Shown piece after piece: positions 1 through 7,642 of a stretch of DNA of 64,000 nucleotides (position 1 is the stretch's first letter; each line of letters starts with the position of its first letter). The notes beneath the pieces were generated by a model, which made no database searches, was not told the DNA's origin, and saw only the letters and a list, made by a program, of their open reading frames with translations. The stretch spans positions 62,001 through 126,000 of the forward strand of contig PNMZ01000006.1 of NCBI GenBank assembly GCA_013823945.1, read 5' to 3'. The DNA comes from a bacterium (GTDB lineage Bacteria; Armatimonadota; Fimbriimonadia; Fimbriimonadales; Fimbriimonadaceae). Both the position numbers and the translations under genes were made by a program.

Positions 1-1980
1 GACGTCGACATGTCGTATGAGGCGACACAGGTCGTCTATAGATACTTGGAAGACACATATGGCGCGGACAAGGTCTCACAGATCGGGACATACGGCACAT
101 TGGCCGCGAAGTCGGCGATCCGTGACATCGGGAAAGCACTTGGATACGAGAAGGCGGTCATAGACCGATTCACAAAACAGGTCCCATCAAAACCAGGGAC
201 AAAATTAAATAAACTGGACCTGAGCGACTCTTCATTGTCACGGCTCGCACAATACGTGCAGGAGTACCCGCATTGGTGGGCGATGGCGTTGGCCGCGGAA
301 GGAAACCCGAAATCGATGGGATCCCATGCGGGTGGTGTTGTAATCTCCCCGGAGCCAATCTGGGAGCGTGTACCGGTCTTCAAAGACAAGAAGCACGGCC
401 GCCTGACTACGATGTTCGACATGAAGTGGGTCGAGAACTATTTGGTCAAATATGACCTGCTCAAACTCGAGACACTCGACTTGATCGAGATGACGATGAA
501 GCTCGCCGGTCTAGATATGGACCCGTACGATATCCCGTTGGACGATCCGAACGTGTATCAGACGGTCTATCAGAGCGGCCGACTAGACGGAGTGTTCCAA
601 GTTGAGGGAGCTGGTATGAAGAAGACCGTCATCGAGATGGAGGCGTCAAGCCTTGCAGACATCAACGCCGCCGTGGCGCTGTACCGTCCAGGCCCGTTGC
701 AGTTCATCCCGAACTACATCAACCGTAAGAAGGGTAAGGAGGCGGTCTTCTATCGGTTCCCAGTCATGGAAGAGGACCTGAAGGAGACTTACGGGATTGT
801 AGTGTATCAGGAGCAAATGATGACACTCTCGCGGAAAATCGGCGGGTTCTCGATGGGTCAGGCCGACATGCTGCGCAAGGGGATGGCCAAGAAGATTCAA
901 GAGGTCATGGACAAGATGTTGCACTCGCTCGTCTATGGAGACGAGGAAATGAACATTCCAGGTGGCATTAAACTCGGTTACGACGAGCAAGAGCTGCTGA
1001 AAATGGCCGACGAGTGGCGGGCGTTCGGTGATTATGGGTTCAACCGTTCACATAGCCTCTGCTACGCGGTCATCTCGATTTGGACGGCATGGCTCAAATG
1101 CTATTACCCGACAGAGTTCATGGCATCATTACTAACCCTTGCTGCAGGTAAGAAGAAAGAAGGAGTCGGGACGAACATCGGATACATGAAAGAGCTCCGT
1201 GAGTGGGGTATCCAGATCGTGAAGCCCGACATCCGATACTCGGCCGCAGAATGGCTGCCGAATGCAGAGGAGAAGACGATCCGTTACGGGTTATCCTCGA
1301 TCGCGGGGATCTCGGACGATGACATGACGTTGATTAAACTGGTTCGCTCTCGCATCCCGGCAACGTTGACGCAACCGTTGCAGTACTTGCTTCAGTTCAT
1401 GAAGACGGCGGCCAATGCGGTAGTTGAGTCGGAAGGCGAGCTCAAGATGTTAAACAAGACGAAGATGATGAACCTGATCAAGGCGGGCGCGTTTGACATC
1501 GGGGATGAGCCAAAGGCACGCTATGCCGTATTGAAGGCTTATGGCGAGCTCATGGAGACAGAAGTTGACCTTCCGGAGAAGAAGACCGTAGAGAAGATTG
1601 TCGATTGGGAGATCGCTTTGATGGGCCGTTCGGTGGCGTATGCCTCAATTTGGGAGAATGTCGAGCAAGAGGCACGAACGACTGTCACAGGGACCATCAT
1701 AGAAGTGACCGAGTTCACCTCGAAGAAAGAGAACACGATGTGCAGAGGTGTGCTCAAAGCGAAACGGGACATGATCCAGTTCCTTTTGTTCCCTTCAGAG
1801 TACGAGCAGTGGAAGGATCACCTCGTCGAGGGAAGCAAATGGACCATGTCCGGGAAGAAAGACAAGGAGACGCTCGTGTCGGGCAGTGCAAGGCCGGCAG
1901 ACGAGGAAATCATCCAACAAGTCGAAGAGCAGAGACGAGCGGCCGCACCGGTGTTCCAGCCGTTCACGATGGCTCTCTAA
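1..1980 (+). CDS. dnaE: DNA polymerase III alpha subunit (DnaE-type), 5' end outside window
   Basis: Catalytic subunit of a family C replicative DNA polymerase, cut by the window edge. The frame is open from base 1 and begins D-V-D-M, the place of the first two catalytic aspartates (family motif PDxDxDF), so the PHP domain and first palm half lie upstream. The third catalytic Asp is residue 152 of the visible part (VKYDLL). GSHAGGVVIS (about residue 107), FQVEGAGM, RPGPLQF and YQEQMMTLS are standard DnaE motifs. An OB-fold-like stretch lies at about residues 560-630. No epsilon exonuclease or loader subunits are seen here. First gene of a plus-strand operon; the next start is 12 bases after its stop. 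Family is certain; DnaE rather than PolC because no internal exonuclease domain is visible. Confidence 0.95.
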   Translation, partial: DVDMSYEATQVVYRYLEDTYGADKVSQIGTYGTLAAKSAIRDIGKALGYEKAVIDRFTKQVPSKPGTKLNKLDLSDSSLSRLAQYVQEYPHWWAMALAAEGNPKSMGSHAGGVVISPEPIWERVPVFKDKKHGRLTTMFDMKWVENYLVKYDLLKLETLDLIEMTMKLAGLDMDPYDIPLDDPNVYQTVYQSGRLDGVFQVEGAGMKKTVIEMEASSLADINAAVALYRPGPLQFIPNYINRKKGKEAVFYRFPVMEEDLKETYGIVVYQEQMMTLSRKIGGFSMGQADMLRKGMAKKIQEVMDKMLHSLVYGDEEMNIPGGIKLGYDEQELLKMADEWRAFGDYGFNRSHSLCYAVISIWTAWLKCYYPTEFMASLLTLAAGKKKEGVGTNIGYMKELREWGIQIVKPDIRYSAAEWLPNAEEKTIRYGLSSIAGISDDDMTLIKLVRSRIPATLTQPLQYLLQFMKTAANAVVESEGELKMLNKTKMMNLIKAGAFDIGDEPKARYAVLKAYGELMETEVDLPEKKTVEKIVDWEIALMGRSVAYASIWENVEQEARTTVTGTIIEVTEFTSKKENTMCRGVLKAKRDMIQFLLFPSEYEQWKDHLVEGSKWTMSGKKDKETLVSGSARPADEEIIQQVEEQRRAAAPVFQPFTMAL

Positions 1981-1992
1981 GGAGGAGCAGGT

Positions 1993-2373
1993 ATGGCACG
2001 TATCGATGTGCTGTTGAAGAACGGAAAGAGATTGAGTGCAGAAGGGTGTGTGGGTCAGGTCGTTCAGTGGAGAAGTCTATTGGGGGCAGGCGAGACCGTA
2101 CAGATCCCGACATGGAACGGGACGATGCGAGTGGATGGCCGTGCTGTGAAAGGGATCGCCTGCGAGACAGGCGACCTCGACACGGGAGAGGCATCAGCGG
2201 CCATGATGGCGGAGCCTTATACGCATTATAAAAATGAGGGCAAGACGTACCAATATAGCGAGATGTCGAAGCAGTTCGAAGTGGCCAGCAAGCGATTGGG
2301 CGTAATCGTCTGGGACATCTCGGCATTGCCTGAGGGCACATATGAACGAATCGGGAAAGACAGTTTGATCTGA
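1993..2373 (+). CDS. Hypothetical protein, 126 aa
   Basis: Unrecognised. A start ATG follows GGAGGAGCAGGT directly behind the polymerase stop, so it is co-transcribed with dnaE. The protein begins with a short basic stretch and has no membrane segment, cysteine cluster or known motif that I can see. The predicted mix of strands suggests a small globular domain. Position next to the polymerase makes a replication accessory role possible, but this is context only. Confidence 0.75.
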   Translation: MARIDVLLKNGKRLSAEGCVGQVVQWRSLLGAGETVQIPTWNGTMRVDGRAVKGIACETGDLDTGEASAAMMAEPYTHYKNEGKTYQYSEMSKQFEVASKRLGVIVWDISALPEGTYERIGKDSLI

Positions 2374-2385
2374 GGAGGAAGAGAG

Positions 2386-2496
2386 ATGCGGGCAGTATAT
2401 TTGAGAAAGATAGAGGAGCGAGCGAACTCGCGCATGGGTTGGCGGTCGAAGTTGAAGGCGATGCTCGGTAGCCTGAGAGGGGTGTCGCTGCGATGA
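2386..2496 (+). CDS. Small basic protein, 36 aa
   Basis: A 36-codon reading frame below the usual length cut-off. It has a near-perfect ribosome site (GAGGAGGAAGAG, 5 bases before ATG) and its stop overlaps the next start as ATGA, the same coupling used by its neighbours. The product is rich in Arg and Lys (MRAVYLRKIEERANSR at its start). No family recognised. The coupling and ribosome site are the only support. Confidence 0.55.
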   Translation: MRAVYLRKIEERANSRMGWRSKLKAMLGSLRGVSLR

Positions 2497-2651
2497 GCGA
2501 GAACATCGTCAACATGTTGATCTACGTGATCGCATCCATCGTGATTGGGGTCCTCGTCCACTTGCAATACTATGGGATCGCTTCAGGAGCGGCCATGCTT
2601 GTGATTATCGACTTGATGACCGGTTTGCAAAGAGAGGAGGACCTACGATGA
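2493..2651 (+). CDS. Small single-pass membrane protein, 52 aa
   Basis: Short reading frame whose ATG overlaps the preceding stop and whose own stop overlaps the next ATG (2648), so it sits in a chain of translationally coupled genes. Residues about 7-23 (MLIYVIASIVIGVLVHL) form a clear hydrophobic segment, and a second weaker one follows around residues 28-43. Probably an inner-membrane peptide. Function unknown. Confidence 0.6.
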   Translation: MSENIVNMLIYVIASIVIGVLVHLQYYGIASGAAMLVIIDLMTGLQREEDLR

Positions 2652-2902
2652 CAGAGAATGAGAAGATGCAGGCGAAACAGGGGCTTGAGACGTTTGCTGC
2701 CATGAACTACGGGATGTTGAGCGTGATCGAGGCGGGAATTCCTGAAGAGCAGCGGATCCTTATGGGCGAGCTCGTCTCCGAGCTTGCAGAGGCCGTGGTG
2801 GATAATGCAGAACGTTTCGATGACCAGCGGCTCATGATCTATCAGACATTATTGCTGCAGGGAGCAATTCTTGAAGTGATGACAAGCGGTGGAGGCGAAT
2901 GA
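2648..2902 (+). CDS. Hypothetical protein, 84 aa
   Basis: Unrecognised acidic, probably all-helical protein. Start ATG overlaps the stop of the membrane peptide before it and is preceded by GAGAGGAGGACC. Its own stop overlaps the start of the kinase gene by four bases (2899-2902). No motif seen. Part of the dnaE operon. Confidence 0.75.
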   Translation: MTENEKMQAKQGLETFAAMNYGMLSVIEAGIPEEQRILMGELVSELAEAVVDNAERFDDQRLMIYQTLLLQGAILEVMTSGGGE

Positions 2903-3477
2903 GTCGCATGCTGATCGTCTGCATCCTTGGGGCGTCTGGGTCCGGAAAGAGTAGTATCGCAAGAGAATTGATGAAACGGAAGATCCCGTCACTCGTGAGT
3001 CATCGGACAAGACCCATCCGCGAGAAGGAGGAGCATGGTGTCGACGGCTACTTCGTCACGAGGGAGAGGTTCCTGGAATACGCCGCGCAGGGGACATTCT
3101 GTGCCACGACAGAGTATCACGGCAATCTTTACGGACTGTCTCTCGGAGAGCTATCTCACTTCAAGGCTATGGGAAAAGAGGCTGTGAGTTACGTGGTCGA
3201 TGTCAACGGGCTCGTCGAATTGCGTGAGGGGCTCAAGGACAGCGACGAGTATGACGTCATTGCCATCGGTCTCTGTTCGCCATCGACGTCGCTCAAAGAG
3301 CGCATGCTATATCGAGGAGATGACCCTGAAAAGATTGAGGGTAGAATGGCAGGGCACAAGGAAGAGAGCAAGAGCGTATTCAGTGAAGCTGATTATGTGA
3401 TCGGGAATGCAGATGGAAAGATTCAGCTCGCGGTGCGAGACATCTTGGAAATTATAAAGAGAGAGAAGGATATTTGA
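2899..3477 (+). CDS. gmk: Guanylate kinase-like nucleotide kinase
   Basis: Nucleoside monophosphate kinase of the guanylate kinase family, converting GMP/dGMP to the diphosphate with ATP; phage relatives can also take other dNMPs. Evidence: Walker A GASGSGKSS at residues 11-19, the family motif SHRTRPIREKEEHGVDGYF for nucleotide binding, and EYHGNLYG further on. Length 192 aa is close to the usual 190-210. It would feed the ribonucleotide reductase/polymerase pathway encoded elsewhere in the window. The C-terminal third is less conserved, so dGMP specificity is inferred. Confidence 0.85.
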   Translation: MSRMLIVCILGASGSGKSSIARELMKRKIPSLVSHRTRPIREKEEHGVDGYFVTRERFLEYAAQGTFCATTEYHGNLYGLSLGELSHFKAMGKEAVSYVVDVNGLVELREGLKDSDEYDVIAIGLCSPSTSLKERMLYRGDDPEKIEGRMAGHKEESKSVFSEADYVIGNADGKIQLAVRDILEIIKREKDI

Positions 3478-3770
3478 TGGAACGAGACAACGAGAAAGGG
3501 ATGCGTCTACGAAACGAAGAGAAGAAGCGCATGCTCGAAGAGGTGAAAGAGCCGGTATTGATTGGCAAGTACGAGGACTATTACATGGCAGAGAACGTGC
3601 GGGAGTATTTCGCACACATCAGCCAGAAGGTTGAGAACCGGGTGAAGACGGTATCCGGCAAGCGCGTGTATCATGTGGTCATGCCATATCTCGAGAACAA
3701 GGTAGCCTGGATGAAGTTCATCTCGGCCGTGATCGATCGCAAGATGCGATGGTCAATATGGGAAAATTAA
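3477..3770 (+). CDS. Hypothetical charged protein, 97 aa
   Basis: Unrecognised. I chose the ATG at 3477, which overlaps the kinase stop (TGATG) and has GAGAAGGA upstream; a TTG one codon earlier is the alternative. The N-terminal 30 residues are highly charged and helical; no cysteine cluster or membrane segment. Downstream gene begins inside its 3' end. Confidence 0.65.
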   Translation: MERDNEKGMRLRNEEKKRMLEEVKEPVLIGKYEDYYMAENVREYFAHISQKVENRVKTVSGKRVYHVVMPYLENKVAWMKFISAVIDRKMRWSIWEN

Positions 3771-3946
3771 AAATCGAGTACGCCGGCGTGATCTTCGAGT
3801 CGGTAGAAGATTTTGCTGAAACGCTTGAGATCAAAGAGCGTTTCGTGACCAAGAGACTCGAGGAAGGGCTGACAGGATCGGAAATCGTGGAGCGATGGGC
3901 CGAGCGTCAGAGGAAACTCGAAGCCTGCAAGTACATCGGTATGTAA
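3749..3946 (+). CDS. Small NUMOD/helix-turn-helix-like protein, 65 aa
   Basis: Last gene of the plus operon. The stretch YAGVIFESVEDFAETL... ERFVTKRLEEGLTGSEIV has the shape of the short helix-turn-helix units (NUMOD type) found in phage and homing-endonuclease proteins, in which a residue pattern for a reader helix is followed by a leucine/glycine turn. No nuclease is attached. Start is uncertain: ATG at 3749 or ATG at 3758; neither has a strong ribosome site, so coupling to the overlapping upstream gene is likely. DNA binding is an inference. Confidence 0.55.
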   Translation: MVNMGKLKIEYAGVIFESVEDFAETLEIKERFVTKRLEEGLTGSEIVERWAERQRKLEACKYIGM

Positions 3947-3973
3947 AAAAAGGGGAGGCTTAGGCCTCCCTTT
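3947..3973. terminator. Two-way intrinsic terminator between convergent operons
   Basis: Stem GGGAGGC (3953-3959) and GCCTCCC (3964-3970) with loop TTAG, flanked by an A tract on the left and TTT on the right. It closes the plus-strand dnaE operon and lies at the stop codon of the first minus-strand gene. Confidence 0.85.
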
Positions 3974-4313
3974 GTGGTGTGGACAAATATTCTATGAAGT
4001 CGGAGCAACTGAGGGGGACATACTTACTGTCGACCTCCATGAACCGCTCACCCGCTTGAATAAGATGACGTGTCCAATCCATACTGTGATCTGGGTCAAT
4101 GGGGTAGTCTCGAGCGATGGTGTCCTCGAGTTGAAAAACATAGGTCTCATAAAAATCGTGGCGTGGTTTGTAGAAGCCAACAAACTGCCCGTGGCTCTTC
4201 CCGAAAAGGATGGCGAAGGAACCATCCTTCGCCTCATAGGCGAGTCGTCTCTCGGCAAGATATGTATAAAATAAATCGCCAGGCGGCTCGGTCACATTCG
4301 TGAATCGAAACAT
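3960..4313 (-). CDS. Hypothetical protein, 117 aa
   Basis: Unrecognised cytoplasmic protein rich in aromatic residues. ATG at 4313 gives a proper distance to AGAGAGG; the longer GTG start at 4322 would leave almost no spacing. The stop codon sits inside the terminator loop shared with the plus operon. A competing plus-strand frame over the same bases lacks a ribosome site and has a poorer composition. Confidence 0.65.
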   Translation of the reverse strand: MFRFTNVTEPPGDLFYTYLAERRLAYEAKDGSFAILFGKSHGQFVGFYKPRHDFYETYVFQLEDTIARDYPIDPDHSMDWTRHLIQAGERFMEVDSKYVPLSCSDFIEYLSTPQREA

Positions 4314-4317
4314 AAAA

Positions 4318-4359
4318 GGCACATCCTCTCTGACTTGATGTCGTCAAGAGAAGTGTGCC
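4318..4359 (-). promoter_or_regulatory. Candidate leader hairpin over a ribosome site
   Basis: Imperfect inverted repeat: outer arms GGCACA (4318-4323) and TGTGCC (4354-4359), inner arms CTTGA and TCAAG. In the minus transcript it covers the AGAGAGG ribosome site of the 117-aa gene, so it could mask translation or act as a processing site. There is no T tract. Structure is seen by eye only. Confidence 0.3.
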
Positions 4360-4369
4360 TGTTTTCGGT

Positions 4370-4636
4370 TCAGTTTGTCAACGGTTCTCCTTGTGCGAGT
4401 TCCTCGAGATAGGCGATGGCAGCATCATGGCCACGCTTGTCTGTCGGAAGCTCGTGCCAGGAGTAGATGACCTTCTTGCGGTCCACGCAATAGAGCAGGA
4501 CTACATGCTGGTAGTGCATGAGGATGAGCACCGGGAAAGGGTACTCTTTCAAGTTCAAAATCTGCGCGCGCCACTTACGTCGCAGCGGGGGGAGTTTTTT
4601 ATAAGCACGGTCGATGCATTCGCGGATCTGCTTCAT
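4370..4636 (-). CDS. Hypothetical protein, 88 aa
   Basis: Unrecognised, basic N-terminus followed by a hydrophobic central strand region (FPVLILMHYQHVVLLY) that reads more like beta strands than a membrane helix. The start overlaps the stop of the DUF2325 gene by four bases (ATGA), implying coupled translation. Confidence 0.65.
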   Translation of the reverse strand: MKQIRECIDRAYKKLPPLRRKWRAQILNLKEYPFPVLILMHYQHVVLLYCVDRKKVIYSWHELPTDKRGHDAAIAYLEELAQGEPLTN

Positions 4637-5772
4637 CCTGCCCGCTCCTTGACACGCTGATCGAGTTCGACAAGTTTGAGGAGGACCTGCTTCGGCCCGT
4701 CATACTTGCTGAACGTATAGTCCACCTTCGTCTTCTTGGCCGCGTCCTTGAAGCTCTCTGTCGCGTCATGCCCCACCACGGAAGGACAAGCGATCGCATA
4801 GTCAGGCCCGTTCTCGATGCTCTGGACCATCTGAGGCAGCTCTCGGTCTATGTTGAATTGAAGCAAGTTCATGCCAAGGTCTTTCTGGAACACTTGCTCA
4901 TAACGAGGAACGAGATGCTCTCCTGCGATAAGAACCAATGTCTTCCCCTCAAATGACTTGAGGTCATATTCAATCCCGTCATAGAGACCCGACTCTTCAT
5001 CTGAGGAGTCCTGAACGGATGCTTCCTTCTTCGCTTTCTTCGTTTTCGAACTAGAGTCGGTCAGTTCTTCCTGCTTGTGGTTGAACGAGACGCAAGTATA
5101 CCCGCTCTGTTGGTCTACAGCGATGTCGACGAGTGAACCTTTATGGATCCCGTAACGTCGCTCGTCATTGATTGAAATCCGGAACTGTAGCATGTCACCA
5201 TCATCGTTCTTAGCAAAACCGCCAGAAGCATATTTGGCCGCGTAGAGCTCACCGAATCCATTGCGCTCGACCAGCAAATGGGCATAGGTCACAAAAGGCG
5301 CAGTCTCGACGTGCGGTTCGACTTGGCTGATGACCTGATGGATTCGATTTGTGTATTTCCCTGGAGTGTTCTCATAAACGGATGCTTCGACGATATCACC
5401 CGTGACCAGTCCGAAATCACGCACAGAACTTTCAGGAACGTACACCTGGTCCATATAAAGAGATTCGTTATTCAGGTTGATCAGTTCGCCTCCACGAACA
5501 AGGCGCTTGAATCTAAAGTGGTCGTCGGGATAAACGGCTTTGGTAGGGATATCAATTTCAACCGGCTCTGATGTGGGTTGTTCCTCTATCGGCAATTGTC
5601 TATCAAAGTAATGGGCGATCGGCCCGACCTTCTTGAAAGTTTCGACCTCTAAAAAGATTGATTGAAAGACTTCAGGAACAACGTCTCCTTCAAGAACGTC
5701 CTGATAAGTAAGGGATTCAATTTTGGCCATCCAGGCCTTCTTTGCAACATCAAATACATGATTGATACTCAT
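4633..5772 (-). CDS. DUF2325-containing protein, 379 aa
   Basis: The C-terminal ~110 residues match the DUF2325 pattern: a Rossmann-like strand KTLVLIAGEH, a conserved RYEQVFQ helix, and PSVVGHDATESFKDAAKK followed by a predicted final helix. DUF2325 occurs widely in Bacillota genomes and plasmids, with no established activity. The N-terminal ~270 residues are unrelated to anything I recognise and carry a lysine-rich linker near residues 240-250. Start ATG at 5772 follows GGAGGAATAGATT. Lies downstream of a terminator, so it needs readthrough or a weak promoter not seen. Confidence 0.7.
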   Translation of the reverse strand: MSINHVFDVAKKAWMAKIESLTYQDVLEGDVVPEVFQSIFLEVETFKKVGPIAHYFDRQLPIEEQPTSEPVEIDIPTKAVYPDDHFRFKRLVRGGELINLNNESLYMDQVYVPESSVRDFGLVTGDIVEASVYENTPGKYTNRIHQVISQVEPHVETAPFVTYAHLLVERNGFGELYAAKYASGGFAKNDDGDMLQFRISINDERRYGIHKGSLVDIAVDQQSGYTCVSFNHKQEELTDSSSKTKKAKKEASVQDSSDEESGLYDGIEYDLKSFEGKTLVLIAGEHLVPRYEQVFQKDLGMNLLQFNIDRELPQMVQSIENGPDYAIACPSVVGHDATESFKDAAKKTKVDYTFSKYDGPKQVLLKLVELDQRVKERAG

Positions 5773-5802
5773 AATCTATTCCTCCAAGTGGTTTGTCATA
5801 AT

Positions 5803-5835
5803 AAAACGAGGGCGTGGGTTGCCCCGACCCTCGTT
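5803..5835 (-). terminator. Intrinsic terminator
   Basis: Stem arms AACGAGGG and CCCTCGTT (5805-5812 and 5828-5835) with a 15-base GC-rich loop; the minus transcript then runs into TTATTATG. Lies 12 bases after the stop of the 128-aa gene. Confidence 0.7.
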
Positions 5836-5846
5836 GGCAGAGATTC

Positions 5847-6233
5847 TCAAAGATTGACGGTTCCTGCGAACCGGTCGATGATGTCGTCGAGCTCACTTTG
5901 CGTGAGGGACGGGATGATCTTGTTGACCTTCTCTCGACTCTGAGCGAGCAACTCTTTACGGCGTACATGCTCCTCATATGCCCCCATGTCATCGAAGACG
6001 CGGCGCGAGACGAAAGACATGACGGTCTCGACGATTTCGAGAGAGCCTTGTCGAATGCGAATCTCACTGCGTTGAGGGTTACGCATATCATTGACATTGA
6101 TTGCATAGGCTGAGGTACCATTCGTCCGGAGGATCTCGTACTCCCTCGCCCATTCACGATGGCGCAGGTGGTCACTGAAGGCGATCACGATGCGATCTCC
6201 CTTCGATAGACGGCGATTTTCTTTCTTCTTCAT
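5847..6233 (-). CDS. Hypothetical protein, 128 aa
   Basis: Unrecognised basic protein, mostly helical. A longer frame exists to 6404, but GGGAGGAATACAA directly before ATG 6233 decides the start, and the extra upstream codons fall in the hairpin region. N-terminus is very basic (MKKKENRRLSKG), and the C-terminal half is a predicted helical bundle. Flanked by terminators on both sides, so it is probably its own transcription unit. Confidence 0.7.
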   Translation of the reverse strand: MKKKENRRLSKGDRIVIAFSDHLRHREWAREYEILRTNGTSAYAINVNDMRNPQRSEIRIRQGSLEIVETVMSFVSRRVFDDMGAYEEHVRRKELLAQSREKVNKIIPSLTQSELDDIIDRFAGTVNL

Positions 6234-6252
6234 TTGTATTCCTCCCATGAGC

Positions 6253-6300
6253 AAGGTAAGAGGCATGCCCATATATACAGGCATGCCTCCATTGTACCTT
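6253..6300 (-). promoter_or_regulatory. Leader inverted repeat upstream of the 128-aa gene
   Basis: Perfect arms AGGCATGCC (6261-6269) and GGCATGCCT (6280-6288), with outer arms AGGTA/TACCT extending the stem to 6253-6300. It lies between the Doc terminator and the ribosome site of the 128-aa gene, so it could be an operator or a structured 5' leader. No T tract follows on either strand. Confidence 0.45.
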
Positions 6301-6349
6301 GATTTCGAATTACAGGATAGTGAAATCCTTACTTTTTTATTTCGTTCCA

Positions 6350-6376
6350 CAAAAAAATAACGGACAAATTGTCCGC
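6350..6376 (-). terminator. Intrinsic terminator after doc
   Basis: Arms CGGACAA (6361-6367) and TTGTCCG (6369-6375); in the minus direction they are followed by TTATTTTTTT. Directly behind the doc stop codon, overlapping its last codons by a few bases upstream. Confidence 0.8.
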
Positions 6377-6378
6377 TG

Positions 6379-6780
6379 TTACAACTTACGCATCCGATCT
6401 TCAATCCACTTTACGGCGTGTTTGAAATCTGGGCGTGTATTATGGTCTGCAATCATACGAGTCCATTCATAGAGGTCATCAGATTCTGCTATAAGATCGT
6501 AACCGTTGAAGTCGAGAAATAAAACCATGGCTGTGTAGGACGTTCTCTTATTCGCATCGAAGAAACAATGTCCACTTGCCAGATGATAATGATAGACGGC
6601 AGCTTTTTCACCGAGTGTCGGGTAAAATTCTATACCACCATATCCAGACATAGGAAGAGCCAGTTTCGCTTCTAGCTTCCCTGGCTCCCTGCCTGGAAGT
6701 CCGCCGTCCCGCTCAAGGTTTTCCTTGTGCAGGTCTTCGACGTCCTCCAAGTCTAAATATACAATTTTTTCTTCGCTCAA
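6379..6780 (-). CDS. doc: Doc/Fic-family toxin (death on curing)
   Basis: Fic-fold protein of the Doc branch. The catalytic loop reads H71-C-F-F-D75-A-N77-K-R79, the Doc form (HxFxDANKR) of the Fic motif. Phage P1 Doc phosphorylates EF-Tu and halts translation; members of the branch act in addiction modules. 133 aa is a normal Doc length. The start is TTG (6780-6778), overlapping the TGA of the upstream antitoxin (TTGA), so toxin synthesis should depend on antitoxin translation and be low. A strong terminator follows. Activity and target are inferred from the family. Confidence 0.88.
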   Translation of the reverse strand: MSEEKIVYLDLEDVEDLHKENLERDGGLPGREPGKLEAKLALPMSGYGGIEFYPTLGEKAAVYHYHLASGHCFFDANKRTSYTAMVLFLDFNGYDLIAESDDLYEWTRMIADHNTRPDFKHAVKWIEDRMRKL

Positions 6781-6902
6781 TTTTTGCTCAATTTCGTGAG
6801 CGCATCTCCATTACGCTCGACAATTCGGTTATAAACAAGTTTGCGGCGAGCGGCACGCTCTTCACGAGTCATGTCTTTGACTTTTTTCTCTGCGAGTTTC
6901 AT
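6777..6902 (-). CDS. Candidate antitoxin of Doc, 41 aa
   Basis: A 41-codon frame, missed by usual length limits, directly upstream of doc. ATG 6902 has AAAGGGG nine bases before it. The product is very basic and helical (MTREERAARRKLVYNRIV centrally) and ends in SKN. Its TGA overlaps the TTG start of doc. Small proteins in this place are antitoxins for Doc toxins, but I see no clear Phd/AbrB fold, so the role rests on context. Confidence 0.65.
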   Translation of the reverse strand: MKLAEKKVKDMTREERAARRKLVYNRIVERNGDALTKLSKN

Positions 6903-6924
6903 ATTGGATCAGCCCCTTTAATGG

Positions 6925-6945
6925 ATACGGTCGATGCGCCCGTAT
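6925..6945 (-). promoter_or_regulatory. Candidate operator of the toxin-antitoxin operon
   Basis: Inverted repeat ATACGG (6925-6930) and CCGTAT (6940-6945), nine bases apart, between the promoter and the antitoxin ribosome site. Toxin-antitoxin operons are normally self-repressed at such sites. Inference from position. Confidence 0.4.
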
Positions 6946-6960
6946 AGTTATAGTTACCCC

Positions 6961-6989
6961 ATCTTACTACAAAACATTCATTCCATCAA
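6961..6989 (-). promoter_or_regulatory. Sigma-A-type promoter of the doc operon
   Basis: On the minus strand TTGATG and TAAGAT are separated by exactly 17 bases (-35 at 6984-6989, -10 at 6961-6966), about 60 bases ahead of the antitoxin start. Confidence 0.6.
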
Positions 6990-7011
6990 CTGCCGGTTAT
7001 GAAAACGCGGG

Positions 7012-7296
7012 TTACTGGACGACGGCCAGAATGTCAGCCTCTCGAACGATGAGATAGGACTTCTCGTCATGCGTCACTTCCGTGCCAGCATACTTCGAGA
7101 AGATCACGAGATCTCCTTGCGCCACATCAAGTGGGATGTGTTCTCCTGCGTTGTTGAGACGGCCCTTGCCGACAGAGACGACCGTCCCGACCGATTCCTT
7201 TTGTACAGCAGAGTCGAGCAAGACGACGCCGCCAGACGTTGTATCATTCTTTTCTTTTACTTCAATGACCACGCGGTCTCCTTGAGGTTGTAACAT
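7012..7296 (-). CDS. groES: GroES co-chaperonin
   Basis: Cpn10 lid protein that caps GroEL and helps ATP-driven folding. N-terminal PQGDRVVIEV, SVGKGR and KYAGTEV are family hallmarks; the mobile loop region (TSGGVVLLDSA) is present. 94 aa is the standard size. Start at 7296 follows TTAGGAGGAATTGTT. No groEL is seen here, so it would work with the host GroEL, as phage T4 Gp31 does to fold its capsid protein. That analogy is an inference. Confidence 0.93.
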   Translation of the reverse strand: MLQPQGDRVVIEVKEKNDTTSGGVVLLDSAVQKESVGTVVSVGKGRLNNAGEHIPLDVAQGDLVIFSKYAGTEVTHDEKSYLIVREADILAVVQ

Positions 7297-7317
7297 AACA
7301 ATTCCTCCTAATGTTTA

Positions 7318-7614
7318 TTATGATGGTCGAGCATGTTCGATCGGCTCAGACATATGATGAAGTTGATCTTCATGATCGAATAGGTAGCGCAAGCAATCAT
7401 CAAGACTATCACAAGCATTATAGTCTTCAACATGATCTCCAGACAAAATGTAATAGACGTCTCGATTTCCATTGTCTACTCTTACCACTAGAGCAGTTGT
7501 ATCAACACCATAGTCACGGGCTGATGGGTTGTAGCTCACATAGTATCCTTCGCCTTTTTTTGGAATAGAATTGGGCACGAAGATAGGCACTCCATTAAAA
7601 TACTTGACCGGCAT
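7318..7614 (-). CDS. Hypothetical protein, 98 aa
   Basis: Unrecognised. Start ATG 7614 has AAAGGTG upstream. Predominantly beta, acidic C-terminal half with a helical tail. Lies between groES and the nrd operon, behind a hairpin that follows nrdF. Cotranscribed with groES judging by the 20-base gap. Confidence 0.65.
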   Translation of the reverse strand: MPVKYFNGVPIFVPNSIPKKGEGYYVSYNPSARDYGVDTTALVVRVDNGNRDVYYILSGDHVEDYNACDSLDDCLRYLFDHEDQLHHMSEPIEHARPS

Positions 7615-7642
7615 AAATATTCACACCTTTCCGCATGAGATA

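Noticed and set aside
1-2000. Complete dnaE gene with ATG 10
   Set aside because: Frame is open from base 1 and the catalytic motif is at residues 1-3, so the start is outside.
3972-4274. Plus-strand frame of 100 aa opposite the 117-aa gene
   Set aside because: No ribosome site; runs against the terminator and the minus gene has the better start and composition.
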